Below, one piece after another: positions 57,444 through 64,000 of a stretch of DNA of 64,000 nt. The notes beneath the pieces were generated by a model, which was given only the letters and a program-made list of their open reading frames with translations, made no database searches and was not told where the DNA came from. The DNA is taken from positions 42,474,047 to 42,538,046 of the forward strand of contig NC_069389.1 in the NCBI RefSeq assembly GCF_027475565.1, written 5' to 3'. The position numbers and the translations under genes were made by a program. This stretch comes from Acinonyx jubatus. Taxonomy: Eukaryota; Chordata; Mammalia; Carnivora; Felidae. Every line of letters begins with the position of its first letter. The stretch's first letter is position 1.

Positions 57444-59044
57444 ATGATTTATTTTATTTTATCTTTTACATGAAACTTATTGTCAAATTGGTTTCCATAC
57501 AACACCCAGTGCTCATCCCAAGAGGTGCCCTCCTCAATGCCCACCAACCACTTTCCCCTCCCTCCCACCCCCCATCAACCCTTAGTTTATTCTCAGTTTT
57601 TAAGAGTCTCTTATGGTTTGCCTCCATCCCTCTCTAACTTTTTTTTCCCTTCCCCTGCCCCATGGTCTTCTGTTAAGTTTCTCAGGATCCACATAAGAGT
57701 GAAAACATATGGTATCTGTCTTTCTTTGTATGAGTTATTTCACTTAGCAGAACACTCTCCAGTTCATCCACATTGCTACAAAAGACCATATTTCATTCTT
57801 TCTCATTGCCAAGTAGTATTCCATTGTGTATATAAACCACATTGTGTATATAAACCACAATTTCTTTATCCATTCCTCAGTTGATGGACATTTAGGCTCT
57901 TTCCATAATTTGGCTATTGTTGAAAGTGCCGCTATAAACATTGGGGTACAAATGCCTCTATGCATCAGCACTCCTGTATCCCTTGGGTAAATTCCTAGCA
58001 GTGCTATTGCTAGGTCATAGGGTAGATCTATTTTTAATTTTTTGAGGAACCTCCACACTGTGTTCCAGAGTGGCTGCACCGGTTTGCATTCCCACCATCA
58101 GTGCAAGAGATTCCCATGTCTCCACATCTGTAGTCTCCTGATTTGTTCATTTTAGCCACTCTGATTGGTGTGAGGTGATATCTCAGTATGGTTTTGATTT
58201 GTATTTCCCTGATGAGGAGTGACATTGAGCATCTTTTCATGTGCCTGTTGGCCATCCGGATGTCTTCTTTAGAGAAGGGTCTATTCATGTCTTCTGCCCA
58301 TTTCTTCACTGGATTATTTGTTTTTCAGGTGTGGAGTTTGGTGAGTTCTTTATAGATTTTGGACACTAGCCCTTTGTCTCATATGTCATTTGCAAATATC
58401 TTTTCCCATTCCATCGATGTCAATACTACCCAAAGCAATCTACACATTCAATGCAATCCCAATCAAAATTGCACCAGCATTCTTCTTGAAGGTAGGACAA
58501 GCAATCCTCAAATTTGTATGGAACCACAAAAGACCCCAAATAGCCAAATATTGAAGAAGAAGACCAAAGTGGAAGGCATCACAATCCCAGGTTTTAGCCT
58601 CTACTACAAAGTTGTAATCATCAAGACAGCATGGTATTGGCACAAAAACAAACACATAGACCAATGGAATAGAATAGAGACTCCAGAATTGGACCCACAA
58701 AAATATGGCCAACGAATCTTTGACAAAGCAGGAAAGAATATCCAATGGAAAAAAGACAGTCTCTTTAACAAATGGTGCTGGGAAAACTGGACAACACCAT
58801 GCAGAAGGTTGAATCTAGACCACTTTCTTCCACCATTCACAAAAATAAACTCAAAATGGATAAAGGACCTGAATGTGAGACAGGAAACCATCAAAACCCC
58901 CTGACCTCAGCCGCAGCAATTTGTTACTTGACACATCTCCAAAGGCAAGGGAATTAAAAACAAAAATGAACTCTTGGGACCTCATGAAGATAAGAAACCT
59001 TCTACACTGCAAAGGAAACAATCAACAAAACTAAAAGGCAACCC
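57444..59044 (-). mobile_element. Young L1 with 5' inversion (twin priming), copy I
   Basis: 57450-58412 is the antisense L1 3' end. Its ORF2 C-terminal pieces are at 58309-58034 and 58079-57744. At about 58413 the strand flips, and 58413-59044 is the sense ORF2 segment that lies immediately upstream in an intact L1 (compare about 4545 down to 3893 in copy A). Both halves meet with almost no loss. The old L1 target text TGATTTA is repeated near 57444 and 59047. Confidence 0.92.
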
Positions 59045-59064
59045 TGATTTAGAACTATATTACA

Positions 59065-59268
59065 GGGGTGCCTGGGTGGCTCAGTTGGTTAAGTATCTGA
59101 CTGTGACTTGGGTCATGATCTTGTAGTTGACAAGTTAGCGCCCCACATCAGGTTCTGTGCTAACAGCTCAGAGCCTAGAGCCTGCTTCAGATTCTGTGTC
59201 TCCCTCTGTCTCTCTGCCCCTCCCCTGATCATGCTCTGTCTCTCTCTCTCCCAAAAATAAATAAATGT
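59065..59268 (+). mobile_element. Felid SINE, tail split by copy J
   Basis: Head GGGGTGCCTGGGTGGCTC near 59067, full body and CT block, then AAAAATAAATAAATGTT. The tail appears to resume after copy J at about 63600-63630 (ATGAATGTTAAGAAAAATT). AACTATATTA at 59053-59062 and AACTGTATTA at 63632-63641 would be its target-site duplication in the old L1. Confidence 0.85.
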
Positions 59269-59274
59269 TGGAGA

Positions 59275-60008
59275 AAGGAAAGATGGCAGCGTAGGAGGAC
59301 GCTGGGCTCACCGTGCATTCTGCTGATCACTTAGATCCCACCTACACCTGCCTAAATAACCCAGAAAACCGCCAGAAGACTAGCAGAACGGAGTTTCCGG
59401 AGCCAAGCGCAGACGAGAGGCCCACGAAAGAGGGTAGGAAGGGAGGAGAGGCGGTGCGCACTCCACGGACTGGCGAGAGGAAGCTGGGGCAGAGGGGCGG
59501 CCCGCCGGCCAAGAAGAGCCCCTAAGTCTGGCTTGCAAAAGCGGAGGGGCCGGTCAGAGTGTGTTCTGACAGCAAGCGGGATTTGACATCTGGAAGGTAT
59601 AAGCTAACAGCTCCGCTCGGAGAATGGGTGAGCTGTAGGACAACGGGAGGGAGAGATGTTGAGCCCCAGACGACAGAACTCAGCTTGGCAGGGAACAAAG
59701 GCGCTCCCCAGCGCCATCTCCCTCGCCCATCCCCCAGCCAAAATCCCAAAGGGAACCAGTTCCTGCCAGGGAACTTGCTTGCACCTAGCAAACACCCAAC
59801 GCTGTGTGCTTCTGCGGATCCATCCCTCCGGCGGGTCTGACTCCCTCCCAGTGCCGCAGGGCCCCTACCGAAGCGGATCTGCAAAGCAAATGCTAGCTGA
59901 GCCTACCCCTCCCGCCCCTGTGCACCTTGCCGATCCACCCCAGCTAATATGCCATATCCCCAGCACCACAAGCCTGGCAGTGTGCAAGTACCCCAGACGG
60001 GCCACGCA
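59275..60008 (+). promoter_or_regulatory. L1 copy J 5'UTR (internal promoter region)
   Basis: GC- and CpG-rich, collinear with the 5'UTR of copy A. It would correspond to the L1 internal promoter. Because ORF1 is deleted, any transcript would run from this region straight into the truncated ORF2. Activity is not shown by the sequence. Confidence 0.65.
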
Positions 60009-60603
60009 ACACTCGGTCAATAAAGAAACAAGGGCCCTGAATGATACATTGGATCAGATGGACTTGACAGATCTATTTAGAACTCTGCATCCCAAAGCAA
60101 CAGAGTATACTTTCTTCTCGAGTGCACATGGAACGTTCTCCAAGATAGATCACATACTGGGTCACAAAACAGCCCTTCATAAGTATACAAGAATTGAGAT
60201 CCTACCATGCATACTTTCAGACCACAATGCTATGAAGCTTGAAATCAACCACAGGAAAAAGTCTGGAAAACCTCCAAAAGCATGGAGGTTAAAGAACACC
60301 CTACTAACGAATGAGTGGGTCAACCAGGCAATTAGAGAAGAAATTAAAAAATATATGGAAACAAAAGAAAAAGAAAATACAACAATCCAAATGCTTTGGG
60401 ACGCAGCAAAGGCAGTCCTGAGAGGAAAATACATTGCAATCCAGGCCTATCTCAACAAACAAGAGAAATCCCAAATACAAAATCTAACAGCACACCTAAA
60501 GGAAATAGAAGCAGAACAGCAAAGACAGCCTAAATCCAGAAGAAGAAGAGAAATAATAAAGATGAGAGCAGAAATAAACAATATAGAATCTAAAAAACTG
60601 TAG
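59656..60603 (+). pseudogene. Chimeric open frame: L1 5'UTR fused to ORF2 endonuclease part
   Basis: An uninterrupted 315-codon frame. Roughly the first 117 residues are translated 5'UTR (basic, Pro/Ser-rich, no known fold). The rest is the ORF2 endonuclease C-terminal part (ETRALNDTLDQMDLTDLFRTLHPK, then ILSDHNAMKLEINH with the SDH motif) and the linker to RT (NTTIQMLWDAAKAVLRGKYIAIQAYLNKQEKSQIQN). It ends where the A run at about 60595 is one base shorter than in copy A. It lacks half the endonuclease fold, so enzymatic activity is not expected. Confidence 0.8.
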
Positions 60604-63356
60604 AGCAGATCAACGAAACCAAGAGTTGGTTTTTTGAAAAAATAAACAAAATTGACAAACCTCGAGCCAGGCTTCTCTAAAAGAAAAGGGAGATGACCCA
60701 AATAGATAAAATCATGAATGAAAATGGAATTGTTACAACCAATCCCTCAGACATACAAACAGTTATCAGGGAATACTATGAAAAATTATATGCCAACAGA
60801 CTGGACAACCTGGAAGAAATGGACAAATTCCTAAACACCCACACTCTTCCAAAACTCAATCAGGAGGAAATAGAAAGCTTGAACAGACCCATAACCAGTG
60901 AAGAAATTGAATCAGTCATCAAAAATCTCCCAACAAATAAGAGTCCAGGACCAGATGGCTTCCCAGGGGAGTTCTACCAGACGTTTAAGGCAGAGATAAT
61001 ACCTATCCTTCTCAAGCTATTCCAAGAAATAGAAAGAGAAGGAAAACTTCCAGACTCATTCTATGAAGCCAGTATTACTTTGATTCCTAAACCAGACAAA
61101 GACCCAGTAAAAAAAGAGAACGACAGGCCAATATCCCTGATGAATATGGATGCAAAAATTCTCAATAAGATACTAGCAAATCGAATTCAACAGCATATAA
61201 AAAGAATTATTCACCATGACCAAGTGGGATTCATTCCTGGGATGCAGGGCTGGTTCAACATTCGCAAATCCATCAACGTGATACATCACATTAATAAAAG
61301 AAAAGATAAGAACCATATGATCCTGTCAATCGATGCAGAAAAGGCCTTTGACAAAATCCAGCACCCTTTCTTAATAAAAACCCTCGAGAAAGTCGGGATA
61401 GAAGGAACATACTTACACATCATAAAAGCCATTTATGAAAAGCCCACAGCTAACATCATCCTCAATGGGGAAAAACTGAGAGCTTTTTCCCTGAGATCAG
61501 GAACACGACAGGGATGTCCACTCTCACCGCTGGTGTTTAACATAGTGTTGGAAGTGCTAGCATCAGCAATCAAACAGCAAAAGGAAATCAAAGGCATTAA
61601 AATTGGCAAAGATGAAGTTACGGGTTAACTTTTTGCAGATGACATGATATTATACATGGAAAATCCGATAGACTCCACCAAAAGTCTGCTAGAACTGATA
61701 CATGAATTCAGCAAAGTTGCAGGATACAAAATCAACGTACAGAAACCAGTTGCATTCTTGTACACTAACAATGAAGCAACAGAAAGACAAATAAAGAAAC
61801 TGATCTCATTCACAATTGCACCAAGAAGCATAAAATACCTAGGGATAAATCTAACCAAAGATGTAAAAGATCTGTATGCTGAAAACTATAGAAAGCTTAT
61901 GAAGGAAATTGAAGAAGATATAAAGAAATGGAAAAACATTCCGTGCTCATGGATTGGAAGAATATTGTCAAAATGTCAATACTACCCAAAGCTATCTACA
62001 CATTCAATGCAATCCCAATCAAAATTGCACCAGCATTCTTCTCGAAGCTAGAACAAGCATTCCTAAAATTTCTATGGAACCACAAAAGGCCCTGAATAGC
62101 CAAAGTAATTTTGAAGAAGAAGACCAAAGCGGGAGGTATCACAATCCCAGATTTTAGCCTCTACTACAAAGCTGTAATCCTCAAGACAGCATGGTATTGG
62201 CACAAAAACACACATAGACCAATGGAATAGAATAGAAACCCCAGAACTAGACCCAAAAACGTATGGCCAACTCATCGTTGACAAAGCAGGAAAGAACATC
62301 CAATGGAAAAAAGACAGTCTCTTTAACAAATGGTGCTGGGAGAACTGGACAGCAACATGCAGAAGGTTGAAACTAGACCACTTTCTCACACCATTCACAA
62401 AAATAAACTCAAAATGGATAAAGGACCTGAATGTGAGACAGGAAACCATCAAAACCCTAGAGGAGAAAGCAGGAAAAGACCTCTCCGACCTCAGCCGTCA
62501 CAATCTCTTACTTGACACATCCCCAAAGGCAAGGGAATTAAAAGCAAAAATGAACTACTGAAACCTTATGAAGATAAACAGCTTCTGCACAGCAAAGGAA
62601 ACAACCAACAAAACTAAAAGGCAACCAACAGAATGGGAAAAGATATTTGCAAATGACATATCGGACAAAGGGCTAGTATCCAAAATCTATAAAGAGCTCA
62701 CCAAACTCCACACCTGAAAAACAAATAACCCAGTGAAGAAATGGGCAGAAAACACGAATAGACACTTCTCTAAAGAAGACATCCAGATGGCCAACAGGCA
62801 CATGAAAAGATGCTCAACGTTGCTCCTCATCAGGGAAATACAAATCAAAACCACACTCAGATATCACCTCACGCCAGTCAGAGTGGCCAAAATGAACAAA
62901 TCAGGAGACTATAGATGCTGGAGAAGATGTGGAGAAACGGGAACCCTCTTGCACTGTTGGTGGGAACGCAAATTGGTGCAGCCACTCTGGAACACAGTGT
63001 GGAGGTTCCTCAAAAAATTAAAAATAGACCTCCCCTATGACCCTGCAATAGCACTGCTAGGAATTTACCCAAGGGATACAGGAGTACTGATGCATAGGGG
63101 CACTTGTACCCCAATGTTTATAGCAGCACTCTCAACAATAGCCAAATTATGGAAAGAGCCTAAATGTCCATCAACTGAGGAATGGATAAAAAAATTGTGG
63201 TTTATATTCACAATGGAATACTGCGTGGCAATGAGAAAGAATGATATATGGCTCTTTGTAGCAACGTGGATGGAACTGGAGAGTGTGATGCTAAGTGAAA
63301 TAAGCCATACAGAGAAGGACAGATATGATATCGTTTTACTCTTATGTGGATCCTGA
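60604..63356 (+). pseudogene. L1 copy J ORF2, RT and C-terminal part, broken
   Basis: 60693-61628 (311 codons) covers the RT N-terminal half: NLPTNKSPGPDGFPGEFYQ, MILSIDAEKAFDKIQHPF and SGTRQGCPLSPLVFN. A TAA at 61626-61628 stops it just before the catalytic FADD. 61644-62051 continues in the same frame after that motif. A 4-nt deletion near 61965 and further stops follow. 62733-63356 (207 codons) is the C-terminal end with the cysteine motif CWRRCGETGTLLHCWWER, whose last Cys (present in copy A) is Arg. Confidence 0.9.
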
Positions 63357-63639
63357 GAAACTTAACAGAAACCCATGGGGGAGGGGAAGGAAAAAAAAAA
63401 AGACGTTAGAGTGGAAGAGAGCCAAAGCATAAGAGACTCTTAAAAACTGAGAACAAACTGAGGGTTGATGGGGTGTGGGAGGAAGGGGAGGGTGGGTGAT
63501 GGGTATTGAGGGTACCTTTTTGGATGAGCACTGGGTGTTGTATGGAAACCAATTTGACAATAAACTTCATATATTGAAAAAAAATAAAGTTACGGTTATA
63601 CAAAAAAATGAATGTTAAGAAAAATTTAAAAAACTGTAT

Positions 63640-63684
63640 TAGCATGCATTAGTAATTAAAACAGTATGATAGTGGCATAAAAAC

Positions 63685-63729
<45 letters not shown>

Positions 63730-64000
63730 CAGTGAAATAGGAGAGAAAACCCAGAATTAAGCCTACACATATATTGTCAATTAATTTATACCAAAGGAGT
63801 CAAGAATATGTGGTGGGGAAGGGACAGTCTCTTTAATAAATGGTGTTGGGAAAATTGGATAGCTACACACATAAAGAATGAAACTGAACTACTGTCTTGT
63901 ACCAGAAACAGAAATTAACTCAAAATGGTTAAAGATTTGAATATAAGACCTGAAGCCATAGTCATAGAAGAAAACAAAGACAATAAGCTCCTTCACATAG
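63640..64000 (+). mobile_element. Old L1 copy H, last part (continues beyond the window)
   Basis: TAATTAAAACAGTATGATAGTGGC, then CCCAGAATTAAGCCTACACATATATTGTCAATTAATTTATACC, TTAATAAATGGTGTTGGGAAAATTGG and AATATAAGACCTGAAGCCATAG are ORF2 text downstream of the RT domain. It continues the copy H element interrupted at 57443 and 59064. The reading frame is broken. Confidence 0.85.
63688..63727 (+). repeat. (AT)n microsatellite in old L1
   Basis: About 20 AT units, grown from the ACATATAGACC stretch normally found at this point of L1 ORF2. Confidence 0.95.

Larger units (their letters stand above)
59275..63592 (+). mobile_element. Young felid L1 with internal deletion, copy J
   Basis: Starts AAGATGGCAGCGTAGGAGG, the L1 5' end, and ends with the 3'UTR (ATGAGCACTGGGTGTTGT) and an A-rich tail. 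Length is about 4.3 kb. At about 60008 the text passes from 5'UTR (CCCCAGACGGGCCACGC) directly into the middle of the ORF2 endonuclease, so all of ORF1 and the endonuclease N-terminus are missing, nearly 2 kb compared with copy A. ORF2 is otherwise close to copy A. Confidence 0.93.

Noticed and set aside
1932..59268. tRNA genes at the many tRNA-like heads
   Set aside because: The A and B box resemblance belongs to SINE heads, which continue into SINE bodies and A-tails with target-site duplications. None folds as a stand-alone tRNA ending in an acceptor stem.
1..64000. Endogenous retrovirus or LTR elements
   Set aside because: No LTR pairs, primer-binding site, polypurine tract or gag/pol/env-like frames were recognised. 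All reverse-transcriptase text is of L1 or L2 type.

Overview
This window is nuclear DNA of a mammal, almost certainly a cat-family carnivore (Felidae). The basis is about 26 SINEs with a tRNA-like head (GGGGCGCCTGGGTGGCTCAG type), the feliform body motif CTCTGTGCTGACAGCTCAGAGCC, a TCTC-rich segment and an AAAAATAAATAAA tail, plus L1 LINEs of the type that ends GGATGAGCACTGGGTGTTGT. I found no convincing host protein-coding gene, tRNA or rRNA gene, CRISPR array or endogenous retrovirus. Every long open reading frame belongs to an L1 element or to a low-complexity repeat.

Layout. 1-9 kb: AT-rich sequence with an old L1 3' scrap, a SINE, and a nearly full-length minus-strand young L1 (2925-9049) with its GC-rich 5'UTR, broken ORF1, and ORF2 interrupted by a SINE. 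9-19 kb: many SINEs and short 5'-truncated L1s. One is a SINE whose tail was hit by an inverted (twin-primed) L1; another is an L1 whose tail has grown into a TTTC/TTCC microsatellite of about 190 bp. 19-24.6 kb: mostly single-copy sequence with ancient L2 and MIR relics. 24.6-24.7 kb: a small rearrangement in which a 55-bp segment copied from 1.2 kb upstream sits between perfect 22-bp inverted repeats.

24.7-41.9 kb is the most unusual part. It is a roughly 17-kb degenerate array in which a motif close to CAGGAGAGTGAGCCTTCT recurs tens of times, always in the same orientation. In the right-hand part (about 31.9-41.9 kb) a larger composite unit recurs about 13-15 times: a CA run, a GCAGGTGCCTGAGCCTTCT motif, an AATCCTTG...GGGCAAGGATT block of about 100 bp, and an antisense LINE-2 3' end. 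Young L1 insertions are absent and SINEs are sparse there. I do not recognise this array. Its architecture recalls local-repeat-rich noncoding loci, but I see no homology that names it.

42-64 kb is a LINE graveyard. It holds an old near-full-length minus-strand L1 (43.2-50.5 kb) carrying later SINE and L1 inserts. Next is a plus-strand L1 with a 20-bp target-site duplication and a deleted reverse-transcriptase core (50.7-55.6 kb). Last is an old plus-strand L1 (from 55.8 kb past the window end) split by a twin-primed L1, then by a SINE whose tail received a young L1 with an internal deletion (59.3-63.6 kb).

The elements do not form a pathway. The window records successive retrotransposition: L2/MIR/MER5A, then old L1, then younger L1 and SINEs. 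Many insertions can be ordered from nesting and target-site duplications. All family names come from recognising sequence by eye; no database search was run.
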